Assembly: GCF_018812025.1 (NCBI RefSeq)
Contig: NC_063061.1
Span: 9,322,589 to 9,386,588 of the forward strand
DNA length: 64,000 nt
Source: Megalobrama amblycephala
Taxonomy: Eukaryota; Chordata; Actinopteri; Cypriniformes; Xenocyprididae
Reading direction: 5' to 3'
Part shown: positions 35,198 through 47,039 of the stretch, piece by piece
Position numbering within the stretch: position 1 is the first letter of the stretch
How the letters are laid out: every line of letters begins with the position of its first letter
The notes under the pieces: generated by a model
The model's database searches: none
The model's input: only the letters and a program-made list of their open reading frames with translations
Told to the model about the DNA's origin: nothing
Made by a program: the position numbers and the translations under genes

Positions 35198-36664
35198 TTT
35201 TACATAATATAGTTTTGACCTGAAAGTTTTTGACATATGCAATAATGTACATAAGGGGTGAACTGTTTGCTTTTTGGGTAAACGTAAAACATGCATAAAA
35301 ACACGTTTTTATGGGATGAAGTTTATTTCGTGGCTTAAATAAATTACAGGTTACTCAGAGACTGACATGTTTGGCTTGTCAAAAGTGTTACATTCAGCTG
35401 TTGCAAAGTCTTTGTCTTTTGAAAATCAAATTCATTTTTTTTTTTTTTACCAGGAAAGAAGTGGTTTTGATGCACAAGGTTGTTTTTATTGTCTTTTATA
35501 AATTTAAACCCATGAAAATCACTTTTTAAAACTGTTGTTCCTTTATTACCCCTTAGCAGATTTTGACTCATGTAGTGTATATATTGCTCAATTATATTCT
35601 GGCACCTCTCTCTAAGAGGGAGAGACATCCTGCAGTGTTGCAATGTTTCCATGACAGTCAATCGTTCACGGCCACGGTGGCATAATCTGTCCAAACAGCT
35701 CCATTCCGAAGAGGTTGAGAGTTATCGATCCCAGCCACGTGCCATATTTCAACTCCAAGAACGATGTTTTTAATTGACATGGATCTGCTCTTATGGATTA
35801 TAGGCTAGAGAAAGAAACTGTGGAGGTGCACACCTGGCTCTGATGTCAAGCTTGTATGACTCTCCATTCGTCCGCTCCTTTAATCCCTGCCTTCTTGTTA
35901 GCCTTAATCAGATTCAATGTTTTTAATGGAACATATGCAAATGATTCTGTTTTTATCTTATTTCCACTGATCAAATAGTCCACCGCAGCGATTGTGTTTC
36001 AAACACTCACCTCAATCCCACCCCTAAAAACATCACTAATCATAAATGAAGTACTTTGACTACTTTACATAAAGCCAGTTAGGGAGGAGAGGGGCTAATC
36101 AAGAGTAGATCAAACGACTCGTCTTTAATTGAAGTGCAAAAACGGACCCTCTTTCTTTTTTCGTTACGTATAGGGCTAATTCAGGCAGCGGCTCTCAGGG
36201 CTCTATCGAGAGGCCTGCTTCTCTTCCAACTCCCAGAAGTCCATGCAGCTACGGACAACAGATGAAGTGCAGTGGTCGCTGTGGGAAATGTAGTCTGTTA
36301 CTCGCCGGCTTGCGAGGCTTGACGGTACGTGACTAATTAGGTCAGTTCCTCTGGCAGCTGCAGGTGAGAGGTGCTCGCTCGTGTTTGCTTCGTGTTGAAC
36401 GCCTCCGGGACAATGGAGCTTCAGAGCCGCAGGTTTTTATGGATTGCCGGGGTGAAATGAATCTCAGGCTTTTAAAGAGCGAGGCCCATGTGTGCATTTA
36501 GGAAAACTCTCAGCTTCAAAGAATCAGTTTGATTACCGCGACGTCAATCTGGGAAAGATATCGTGAAAGTCATTATCATAAAGAACCAGTTCTAAAGGTC
36601 AACTAATGTTTGAACTACAGGTCACCCGATATGGCTTTGCAATGTCTGATGTCAGTATTTTTAT
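35198..36664. other. Single-copy region with possible regulatory DNA
   Basis: 35880-36500 is non-repetitive and dense in TAATCA, CTAATTAG and GGGCTAATTCAGG-type words, about 4 kb beyond the gene's 3' end. Dachshund genes are known for long flanking deserts with conserved enhancers, so this is a candidate. Conservation cannot be seen from one sequence. Confidence 0.25.
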
Positions 36665-36672
36665 CTAGAGAG

Positions 36673-37161
36673 TAGTGTCGTCAAAAGTACCCACCAAATC
36701 GGTACTGAAATTTTAAAAATGTGACAATACCAGCATTTCCCCTGAAGCGAATTCTTAAATAGCTTTGATTGGTCATTGTGTTCATGTGCTCAACAGATAT
36801 GTCTGTGATTGGCTACAATGATCAACCCTCAAAAACATGTTGTAAATAAACATCTGTGACGTGTTTGAAAGCAGGCATCTATCAGCGTATCAGTCTATCA
36901 GTGGATATATTAGTGGTATATATATATATTATCCAAGTAAGCGCTCAGTGAAGAGCGTCACAGATGTCTATTTACAACATGTTTTTGAAGCGTTGATCAT
37001 TGTAGCCAATCTCAGACATATCTGTTGAGCGAGTGAACACAATGGCCAATCAGAGATGTTGCAAACAGCGCTCAAAATGCTAGGGGAAAATAATGGTATC
37101 TTAACATTTTTAAAATTTCAGTACCGACTTGGTACCGAAGTTGGTACTTTTGACAACACTA
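36673..37161. mobile_element. hAT-type MITE with 8-bp target duplication
   Basis: Termini TAGTGTCGTCAAAAGTACC and inverse TAGTGTTGTCAAAAGTACC; flanks CTAGAGAG (36665-36672) and CTAGAGGG (37162-37169), 7 of 8 identical. The inner arms also pair (ATGATCAACCCTCAAAAACA against its near inverse), with TA-rich DNA at the centre. Confidence 0.88.
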
Positions 37162-37495
37162 CTAGAGGGTGGGGTGTATAATATAATATGGAAATAACTA
37201 ACATAAAGATAGAAATGAATAGTTTTATTCTGCAAGGATGCATTCAACTGAGCAAAAGTGACAGTAAAGACTTTTACAGTGTTCCCAAAAAATACATATA
37301 TTTCAAATAAATGTTGTTCTTTTAAACAGAACTCTGGGAAAAAAAGTATGAAACATTCCTCAAAAATATTATGCAGCACAACAATAATTAGAAATGTTTC
37401 TTGAGCACCAAATCAGCATTTTAGAAACAACTGGATCATGTGACAGAAGACTGGTGTAATGTAAATATATATTCAAAAAGAAAGTTAATTGTAAT

Positions 37496-38714
37496 CAGGG
37501 TTGGGAGTAACGGAATACATGTAACGGCGTTACATAATCAGGATAACTGTAATTCGTCATAGTTACGTCAAAAAATGTAGTAATCAGATTACAACTACAT
37601 TTTGAAAAAAGGGGGGATACTATCAGGATTACAATAGTTTAATTTAAAACTAAATAAATCATTATTTTGCCATAATAACACATTAAAGGTGCTAAAGAGG
37701 ATGTTTTGTTTTATACATTTTTGCAATATTGCTTGAAACTGTCTTTACTAACTGATAAAAGACTATTTATCAGGTGCACTGAAAGGAATAATATTAATAT
37801 ACATCATCTGTGCACGAGGTAGGGCCTTAAAAACATCAGCCAATCTCGCGTAAACGATTGGCCCTCTGGCTTGTCAATCACTGCCATGACGTTCCTTGTG
37901 AGAGACGAGCGCGGCTGCGCGCTCCAGTAACTTTCCACACTCCACAGGCGCCGCATGCAATGTTTTTGTCAGGAGACAGGAGTAACAACTGCAGATTATG
38001 AGTTACCTGCGGTGAGTCCGACATAACGAATCCACTAACACGACACAGCGAATGCCGGTGGTAAACACTCGTGTTCCAATACTCGTGCACAACACCCGTC
38101 TACAATCTCCTCAGACGCAGATTGAATAACTGCTGCTAGTTGAAACGATACTTCCCGCGGGGAAAAACGCTTTCAATTCATGGAAATTTCGCTGCTATTT
38201 TGTTTTCAAAAAAGAAAATGCAAACAACATTGTTGTACAGTGCAAACTCTGCCTTCCAGCTATGAAAACACTTTCTTTATCAAAGAACTAAAAAATAATC
38301 TGTAATACCATACTGTAGCCACTAGATGTCTGAATAGCCCTTTACATATATTTATTCAGGGCTGTGTATTCCCAAGTTGTGGAAATGAGACAGGATTGCT
38401 TAGTTATATAAGGTTTTAAAAGTAACCAAAATGCTAAACATTAAAATTAAAGCAGAACAAACATAAACAGAAATGTTTGATTTGAGCTTGTTCAGTTTGG
38501 TTACGATCTGATGTGACTTTTATATTTTTAAGCTCTGAACAACAACAACGATAATAATATTGCAATAGATAATTTATCAGATTTGTAAAATATTTTTATT
38601 GTTGAGACCCATTCAAAAGTATGGAACATGTAACATTAAAAACTTGCAGAAATTGAGAAGAAATAATTATAGTAAAGTTGATTCCCCCCAAATTTCTTTC
38701 TTTTTCTTTCTTTC

Positions 38715-38747
<33 letters not shown>

Positions 38748-38886
38748 GACCTTGAAGTAATCCAAAAGTAATCAGATTACATTACTTTCATATTGTTGTA
38801 CTTGGATTACGTTACTGAATACTTTTTTTATGAAGTAATTTGTAACTGTAACGGAATACATTTTTAAAGTAACCCTCCCAAGCCTG
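37496..38886. mobile_element. hAT-type element with perfect 8-bp target duplication
   Basis: Termini CAGGGTTGGGAGTAACGGAA and CTCCCAAGCCTG; flanks ATTGTAAT at 37488-37495 and 38887-38894 are identical. The terminal regions repeat GTAACGGAATACAT in inverse. An internal segment beginning TTAAAGGTGCTAAAGAGGAT (37683) resembles a different, truncated TTAA-type repeat. No transposase. Confidence 0.9.
38716..38741. repeat. (TA)n microsatellite inside the hAT-type element
   Basis: TA run following a TTTC-rich stretch. Confidence 0.9.
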
Positions 38887-39481
38887 ATTGTAATAATATT
38901 TCACAATATTACTGTTTTCATTACTGACCAAATAAATGCAGCCTTGGTGAGCATAAAGGATTTCTTTCAACAACATTTATAAAATTAGATTCATGTAAGT
39001 CAAAAACGGCTCTGAAAATGACTGAGGCAAACCAGGCAAATGTTTCCATCTTAATTTTATTACTCAAAGAAAACAAAAAACCTACCAAGATGTCCATAGG
39101 GGTGTTTTATTCGTTGTGGCATGTGCAAGGCTGTGATAAGTGTCTGTTGCCATTTTAAAACAAGATTCAACATCATTGATAGCTGCCGATTTGTGATCGC
39201 GTTACCTATGGAGTTGCTAGAAATGTTTAAAAATAGATCTGAAGAGGCAGCGTTTTATTTTCAATCGATACGTGTCATTTTTCATCGTTGTATTTACAAG
39301 CATGCTCGCTCTGGATGTGCATAAGGGTACTTCTCATCTCTTTTGTGTCACTAAAAATGTATCCACGTAATAACAACGTCAGGATAGCAAACGCTAAAGC
39401 ATTTACAAGTCTTTATAAACAGGTAAAAACAGAAGGGGGGAGTACTGTAATACTGTTTTTATAGCAACATCAAATGAACAC

Positions 39482-39512
<31 letters not shown>

Positions 39513-40000
39513 TAAGTTAAGTTGCAATAGAGAAAACATTGTCGCTGGGCAAAGTAAGACAGCAAAGACGTACAAAGAATGTTGTTTCAAGATCACTTAA
39601 GCATTCTTTTGAAATGCTGATTAAAATACAATGGAAAACAACAAACCAGATAATAAAATAAACACCAGAATAATAAACTTAAGGCAGGGAAACGACAACA
39701 TGAGGAGAATATTTCTACACTTTCTAAAAAACAAAAAACAACAAAAAACCCCAACAAATTAGAAAGAAAAATGTTGATATAGAATCCCTTTCTTGAAAGG
39801 CAAAACAACAATTGTAGACAATGTTTATTAAAGAAGCACACGTGTCTTATTTAGAGTCTGTCAGCATAATATTTGTCTCATTTGTCCCTTCATGTACGTA
39901 GAGGTGCTGTGGACAAAGTTCTCTACAGACTCGTCAAGACAGTTGTGCTGTTCAGAATCACTGGTGCACAGAATCATGGGGGATCAGCAGATAACACTCA

Positions 40001-40024
40001 ATAATAATAATAATAATAATAATA
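40001..40024. repeat. (AAT)n microsatellite
   Basis: Perfect trinucleotide run in the putative 3' UTR. Confidence 0.9.
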
Positions 40025-40286
40025 AAACTGGAGATTAGAGGAGGGTGATGTTGTGTGCTTCACATAAAGAAGGGTAATTCATCAGGTAATGAGATTTTAA
40101 TCCAGAAAAAAACTTTTTTTTTTTTTTAAATCTCAAAAAAAGTGTGGGATGTAGAAGTAGTCAAAACAAGAGAGAAAGACATTTTTTTACAAGTCAGTGT
40201 GTGTGGTGTTGAAAGGTCAGCAACAAGCAGTGCTCCAGAAACACACACGCGTCTCATGAGGACCCAAACGCACTGCACCTCCACAC

Positions 40287-40317
40287 GCACACACGCGCAC
40301 ACACACACACACACACA
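40287..40317. repeat. (CA)n microsatellite
   Basis: Short CA run with CG interruptions close to the dachshund stop codon. Confidence 0.9.
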
Positions 40318-40480
40318 TACACGTACATACACACTCAAGTCCTGTACATGGGTTTCAGGTGACTGGTCACCCGCACCACTTTTCCACCAGGAAAAAGCCC
40401 CACGAACCCCTCTCTGCATCGCCCCAGCCATCTCTGGGCGGAGACGTCTGTCGTGGTTGTGGGACTAAAGATGCAAGGCT

Positions 40481-40518
40481 TCAGTACATGATGGGAGGTT
40501 TGGAGTAGGGTCTGTTTT
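40481..40518 (-). CDS. dach2: Dachshund-family last coding exon: C-terminal tail and stop codon
   Basis: Only 38 nt of this exon are coding. After the split glutamate codon the tail reads ENRPYSKPPIMY followed by TGA (40481-40483). The acceptor is a pyrimidine-rich TTTTTCTTCTTCATTACAG ending at 40519. The tail aligns with the human DACH1 C-terminus as I remember it (..DGRLYLKTTVMY), sharing the acidic start, R, Y, K and the terminal hydrophobic-MY. The intron from the previous exon is 8580 bp and contains two nested transposon complexes. The stop codon fixes the 3' end of the coding region. Confidence is high because phase, splice site and tail homology all agree. Confidence 0.85.
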
Positions 40519-41539
40519 CTGTAATGAAGAAGAAAAAGCAGTGAATTACAGTGATTTACATGTATATTTCAGTCATGACAACTCCAAGTAGTTTTGGCAT
40601 ATTAATGAATATGTCAATGCTACTGCCATTAGATACACAGACATGCCTCTGTGAGCATGTAAGACATGCTGCTGCTGCATGAATAAACATACATAAACCC
40701 CATAGCGGATCTAGACCAGTGGAGCTGGGGGAGGTGGAGGGTTTCAGAGGAATTCTGATCGTAGCCTACACGGAATCAGACTATTTAAAAGTTGAGCAAA
40801 CAATCTCATTGGCTGCAGAATCAGCAAAGGCCGATCAACTAGTGCCATGTGATAGTGGTAGCTTGCAGATTGTATATAAAAGACCTGTCAGGCAGCGCCA
40901 TCTATAGTTTGATGACTGAGCTATATTACTAGGCCCAATCAGATTTTAGAACACTATCTGTTCTTTTTATAATATGACAATGATGCATAATATAGTTTTG
41001 ACCTGAAAACAAATAACAAACAAATTAATATTCCACCACCCCCAAGAGAATCAAAAGACTTCATATTTCAAGAATCATAATTAAAAAAGGAACAAAAACA
41101 AAGACATTAATGTCTTTCAACAGCAAAATTTAGCAAGTTTTCAGAATGAATCATGTTTGCTGTGGCCGTAAAGCACTAGATCAGAGAGAAACAGCTGGTG
41201 GTTGAGGGGCAGGAGTGCTGCAGATGCATGTTAATCGGAGAGCTCGCAGCGCACCGTCACACAGGAAGCAGTTCATTAGGACTCGAGTGCTTTTACATGT
41301 TCAACATGCTCGTTTCTGCAAGCACCAACAGATGAGCTAATATGTATGCAGGATGTAAACAAAACAGCACAGTTGTCAAGGTACATGGACGATGAGCAAG
41401 CGTAAGAGAGGGAGAGCCGGATGTTAAACTGGGCATGTTTATGCCCCCCCCCCCACATAATCCACAGGCCACCCCAAATCTGTGCACTTTTAAACTGGAC
41501 ATGTTTACTTGTATATTTTTTGGAGTAAAATTTAAATGT

Positions 41540-43044
41540 TAACACTTTACAATAAAGTCTTATTTATTAACATTAGTTAATGTATTAACTAACATGAACT
41601 AACAAAGAGCAATACATTTGTTACAGTATTTATTAATCTTTGTTAATATCAGTTAATAAAAATCCAGCTGTTCATTGTTTGTTCATGTTAATTCACAGTT
41701 CATTAACTAATGTTAACAAATTCATGATTTTAATAATGTATTAGTAAATGTTAAAATTAACATTAACTAAGATTAATAAATGCTGTAGAAGTATTGTTAA
41801 TTCTTAGTTCATGTTAAAGGGGTCATGAACTGCGTTGTTTTATTGTTTTATAATGTTTCCTGGGGTGCACTTATAATGTTAGTATGCTTTTACATACAAA
41901 ATTGTCATCATTTATAAATAAAAGACATTTTTCCTATCCTGATTTTAGCCCTCTGGTTTGAACGCTCTGTTTTAAGGGGCGTGTCTGCTGCGAGACTTCA
42001 GTGTAAACGCCCACTGCTGTGATTGGCTGACATCTTTCCATTTGAAATAGCCAAGTATTACTCTCTCTTTTAGCGCATTTTTACTATTACAGCTCTCAAG
42101 GTTAACTAATCGTGAAAAGTGTTGCATTACATTAAGATCTATGGCATTATATTTAGATTGTGGCATGAAAGGTTGCAGTGATGAACACTGTAGCCGATCA
42201 CAGACATGTTGTTGAGCGCATGAAAGCAGTGATCTCGTCATTGCAACTCAATTTCTGTTCACTAACAAGTGCTTTCATCTTCACTAACAGTACAAACGCG
42301 ATATAACTAAGAGATTTGTTGAATTAAACAGGAGTTTTGCGCGTCAGCCACGATAAACTAAAAACGCTGTTTGACTGACAGCTTCAGCACGCGCTGCTCC
42401 AACGATTGCAAAGGGAGCTTTCTTTGATCGCTTTCTTTATATTATTTAATCGCCGTTAAATAACAGATTATTTTCATCCTACTAAGAGAAACAACGCAAG
42501 TTGACATTTAGTCACGGGTTTGATTTACTGACACACACAGACAAAGAACATCTGACTGTACATGAATCATTAATATCAGATCAGGCAGTTACTGACATGT
42601 TGTTGCATTACTGTCGAGTCCAGGCACTGCACAATATTTTGTAATCCTCAACGGCATGTTTATTGCTTGGTAGCTCGACCTGGTTTATCACCACATAGGC
42701 TGATGTTACTTAGGCTACATATTCTATTGCATGTCATGCACGATTCGGTGGGCGGGGCTAAACAGGCAGTGATGAAGTAGGCGTTGATCTTCTTCTGCGG
42801 AGGCGGTGCTTGCTGCCCTTTGACGTCATAGATCCCCACTTTGTAAAACCTGTCGTTTGCTGGATCTGGTGTCAATAAAAGCTTTTATTGGACTAACAAG
42901 GAAGTTTTCAGTTCTGAAATTTACAGGATATTCTTATAGTATGATGACCTCTTGTATGTCAAAAGCTCAAGAAAAATTTGATTTCTCAGTTCATCACCCA
43001 TTTAACTAAATTAGATAACTAATGAAACCTTATTGTAAAGTGTT
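41540..43044. mobile_element. MITE with GGTAACACTTTACAATAA termini, interrupted
   Basis: The left end TAACACTTTACAATAAAGTC and right end (inverse GGTAACACTTTACAATAAGG) bracket blocks of ATTAGTTAATG/CATTAACTAA repeats. It is split by a TTAA-flanked element at 41818-43001; without it the MITE is about 320 bp. Confidence 0.8.
41818..43001. mobile_element. TTAA-flanked element I nested in a MITE
   Basis: The left end AGGGGTCATGAACTG and right end (inverse ATGGGTGATGAACTG) lie between TTAA at 41814-41817 and 43002-43005. It is 1184 bp. The interior has scattered short ORFs without family similarity. Confidence 0.8.
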
Positions 43045-43484
43045 ACCAATTAAATATATTAAAATTATTCAATTCTATTAGTTTAATTACAAAATTTTAT
43101 TGCCAAAAATGTTTGTATTTCTGCATGCCCCATTTTGTGAGTGACCTCATTTGGTAACTTGATGGGAATTTCACACAAATTATTGCATTCGCTGCATTTG
43201 CAGAGCTAAAATAGTCAACACTGTTACTTACCCAAGTTATTGTAAGAAAACGATCAATAGCTTCATCAATAAATCCAGACTAACATTATAATTACATCTA
43301 TTATAAGGTCTATTATAATGTTATAATTACCTATTATTAATTACGTCTTTTTTATTTTTTATAATAATTATAAATTTAATCTTTGTTCATTTTTATTTGT
43401 TTATACTATACAATAACCACACAAACAGGAGTTTTTAAACTGTAATGTCCCAAATTTTGGTAATGGTTGCAACCATAAAACAGC

Positions 43485-43545
43485 TAATATATAAATGCAG
43501 CCATAGTGAGCATTAATAAAAATCATACCAACTCAAAACTTTTGA
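43485..43545 (+). repeat. Fragment of dispersed repeat family D (3' end)
   Basis: AAATGCAGCCATAGTGAGCA followed by CTCAAAACTTTTGACTGG matches the family D end. Confidence 0.5.
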
Positions 43546-43571
43546 CTGGTTATGTGTGTGTTTGTGTGTGT

Positions 43572-43573
<2 letters not shown>

Positions 43574-43606
<33 letters not shown>

Positions 43607-43607
43607 T
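43574..43607. repeat. (AAT)n microsatellite
   Basis: Perfect ATA/AAT run of about 34 bp. Confidence 0.9.
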
Positions 43608-45955
43608 AATAATCATTTGACAAGGTTGTCAGATTTTGGAATTGAAGAATAGAATAAGAATCACACAAATTAGGTAATGTCCCAAATTTTTCAGCCATAA
43701 AACTACAAATAAAACATCTATTTTAACTTCCAGAAGTTGACAAACGTTTCTATAATTTTAAGCACTGATTTTCACTGATTGTTTGTTGAAAAAGAACTGC
43801 AGGGCCTGTTTGTGTACCCTGTTCGTGGAAAGTGCTTGGTAAACTGTGAATTGAAGTACTTTCTCATGTTCAACCCTCTTTGTTCTGAAGCATACGTGGA
43901 AGCATGAATACCAAATGTGCCATATAAACACATGACATTCATATTATACATGAACCATTTGCAATGTATGAATGCCACATTGAGGCCTGCAGGTGCTGAA
44001 GGGAGGGAGAGACGCTGGAAGAGATAAATAGAAGGCGGGTATTTCACTTGCTCTGAAATATGAGTTACGAGTAATATCCTGAAGTGCAATTAATTGAGTC
44101 CTATGGCTGACAGCAGACTAAATCTGCCATGATGAAGCTGTACCCAGGAGACACCGGAGCAAATAGTTCATACACTTAATACAGAGACCTGACAAAGCAG
44201 GACACTATCTGTTTTGTTAAGTGGGAGGTGGGCCAAAATACTAGTATTCAATGCTTCAAGGATATTCATTTATCTTTTGTGAATGTTGAGAGCTTTCACT
44301 GTCACATGCTAACTCCATCTAAAACTATTTTCATCTGCATTTTGGTTTTATGACCTCATATTAATTGTGAAAATATTTGTCTTTTATAATGAACTTGTGA
44401 AAGCAAAAGTGTTTGTTCAATTTATCTTTTAAAGAAGGCACATTTCATAATCCTGCATTGAAAAGCATGTTATTCCACATTTCAACAAGTGCAAACCATT
44501 TTCATAATCACATTTTAGTATGTTACTTTATTGATTTTTATCTATTAGTTGTTGTAGCCTTAACATAAAACATCCAAATATTTAACTTGCATTCAAGGCA
44601 GTTGTTTAAACGTTACATTCTCCTCCTTATATCGGTATTTCAGTAAATGAGTAACTGTTGCCAGCGATGAGGTCAACCCTATGCATCTTTGGCTCTTTTG
44701 CCCCACATGTAGAATACTGTAAATAGATGGATGGGGAGGTGAGGGTGGTCCTCCTCTGGGACATCCTCCTCACCAACACACTCCATATTTAACACTGCTC
44801 CCCTCCCTATAACCACGGTCTCATTTAATCTCGAAACACAAACCACTGCCTCATCCTTGATTATTCCCCCTCGTTATATCACCGCATGATAGCAATTAGT
44901 GGGTTGAAGAAAATATACCACTGGGTATGTTTGGTATATTGATAGACCTCGACGAAATCCGCACACTTTCTACGCCGATTGTTAGACGTTACACGAGCGG
45001 AATTCTTTGAAATGGCGGCCATTGAGTGCGACTGCAATGTTTTGAGTTCGGTTTGCTCCTTAATTACATTTTCACCTCACCTCCCTTCTTCACTCCCTCC
45101 ACCACTCCACACTTCTCTTAATCGGCTTGTAAAATGATGTCACCTTCCTTTGTGTTCAGCAGTTTTCTGTTAGCGCCACTTGTCTTGATTAATCAGAAAA
45201 GGCACGGGTCATCGTAATGGCCCAACACAGAGGTGGAACCTGAGAAAGCGCAAAAAGCTTTTAGCCCGACGAGTGGGATCTCGGCAAGGACAATCAAACC
45301 TAATGAAATCAGCTGTCACTGCTAAGCTTGCAAAACTGTGAAGTCCGACTTGGGAGAGAAGCACGGGCTAATTAGATTTTTGCCGGCTGTAATGGATAAA
45401 TGTGGTGAGGTTCGGGAGCTCGGGGAGGGGTGGAGCGGACAACAGACTTCATACACAAACTCCCCAGGTGGGGCGGCTGCCAGACTTTGTAAGCTGATTG
45501 CACCTTTCCTCTTTCAGCTTGATGGAACTTCTACATAAAGAAGTGTAGAGATAAAGTGATGATGTGTGCATCCGAGAGAGTACGGGATCATTATGATCTT
45601 GGATTTATTCTTCCTGAACAAAACAGAGCATTCCTTAACCAACTGATCGCATACACTCTTCGATAGTTTCTACGGCCATAAGAAATCTACGGCCATGACA
45701 CATATTTTATTGTTGAATATTTCCCTTCATATTGCAAAATTAGTTGTTTTAAATAAGAATTGCCACCACAAACAAAATGAACATGAATTTGTGGATCAAT
45801 AGTTCAAATCTTGCTCAACAAAAGCAGTCATTGTTATATGATATATATATGATATATGTTTCATTTATAATTTTACAGCCTTAAACTGAATTATATCAAC
45901 CATATTGAAGATGTTTTTTTTCCATTTAAGGTAAGATATTAAAGTTTAATGCAAG

Positions 45956-47029
45956 TAGTGTTGCCCTCGACTAAAGATTTTTCATTCATTTAAGCGATTA
46001 GTTGACTGTTCACGCATGTATATCTTAATAAGCCATATAAATCATAATAATGAGCCTTTAATTGCCTATATATAATACATAGCCTAATCGACAAAAGTAT
46101 TGATTATGAATTTGTCGTGCAAAAAAACAGCAAGGATACTGTCTAATTTGTTGATAATGTTTTCTGTTTTCGGCTGCAGAGATGAAGTTGATAATGCAGA
46201 CTCGTCATCTCCGCATTAGTGGATGGGCCTATATGAACATTTCATACAGATTATATAATCTGAGAATATTTGATTTCCACTTGAATTGGTTGACTATCAC
46301 TTGATAATCGCTTTCAAGCTTTCTATAGATATTTCATCATGTATGTGAGGCAAGTATACACTGAGTTTTGGTTTATATTTTTTGAAGACGGCAGAAAGCA
46401 CATCATGATTGTTTTCTTTATTTTACAAAGGCACAACGTTTTCTTGTTATTGTGAGTTTACACAAATAAAAGTAGACCCTTTAGTTTTGAATGATGTATT
46501 ACTCTTATCTGTATGACCAAAAATGATGGAGTATTTTAATTTTTTTCCACTGTTATCAGAATAAATGCAAGTGATCACGCCGGCGCCTCCTTGACATGCA
46601 GTAAGCGCGCTAATTGCTCAATAGCCTTTGGCTTGCTTAGTTGGGGACACTTGACATTTGATATTCAATAGTATTCTTGACATTTATTCAACAGTGCTTC
46701 TGATCTGCCTGCATTGACACTATTATTTAAGAGCTGCTGTGCAGCCAAATTATGTACCAGTTATCAATGTAAAGCTGCTTTGACACAATCTGCATTGTAA
46801 AAAGCGCTATATAAATAAAGGTGACTTGACTAATACTTCAGCTTCCACACTCCGCAAAAACATGCAAAAAATTGGATATTTATCTAGGTTAGCAAAAGGA
46901 CCCACCAATAACGATCTGTAACTTCACCACAAGTTTTTTTTTCTGCGACTAACCGACTAATAACATTTTTAGTCGACTAAGCCTCTTTTAGTCGACTAAT
47001 GATTAGTCGAATATTAATGGGCAGTCCTA
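45956..47029. mobile_element. hAT-type element with perfect 8-bp target duplication
   Basis: Termini TAGTGTTGCCCTCGACT and inverse TAGGACTGCCC; flanks AATGCAAG at 45948-45955 and 47030-47037 are identical. Inner ends have repeated TAGTCGACTAA words. A retroposon-like fragment occupies 46627-46832. Confidence 0.88.
46627..46832 (+). repeat. Retroposon-like repeat nested in the hAT-type element
   Basis: CTTTGGCTTGCTTAGTTGGG to AAAAAGCGCTATATAAATAA and GGTGACTTGACT; nearly identical to 31785-31992. Confidence 0.75.
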
Positions 47030-47039
47030 AATGCAAGGC

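Larger units (their letters stand above)
37195..38990 (+). repeat. Dispersed repeat D copy split by an hAT-type element
   Basis: 37195-37495 and 38887-38990 are the two halves of one family D copy: the first ends ..AAGTTAATTGTAAT and the second resumes ATTGTAATAATATTTCACAA then AAATGCAGCCTTGGTGAGCA, as in the uninterrupted family. Confidence 0.75.
39824..40480 (-). other. Putative 3' UTR of the dachshund gene with a possible poly(A) signal
   Basis: The sequence downstream of the stop contains no recognisable transposon apart from short CA, AAT and poly(T) tracts. An AATAAA hexamer on the minus strand (TTTATT at 39824-39829) is a plausible polyadenylation signal about 650 nt after the stop. 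Others occur further down (for example near 39056 and 39107), so the true 3' end is uncertain. This is inference from position and hexamer only. Confidence 0.35.
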
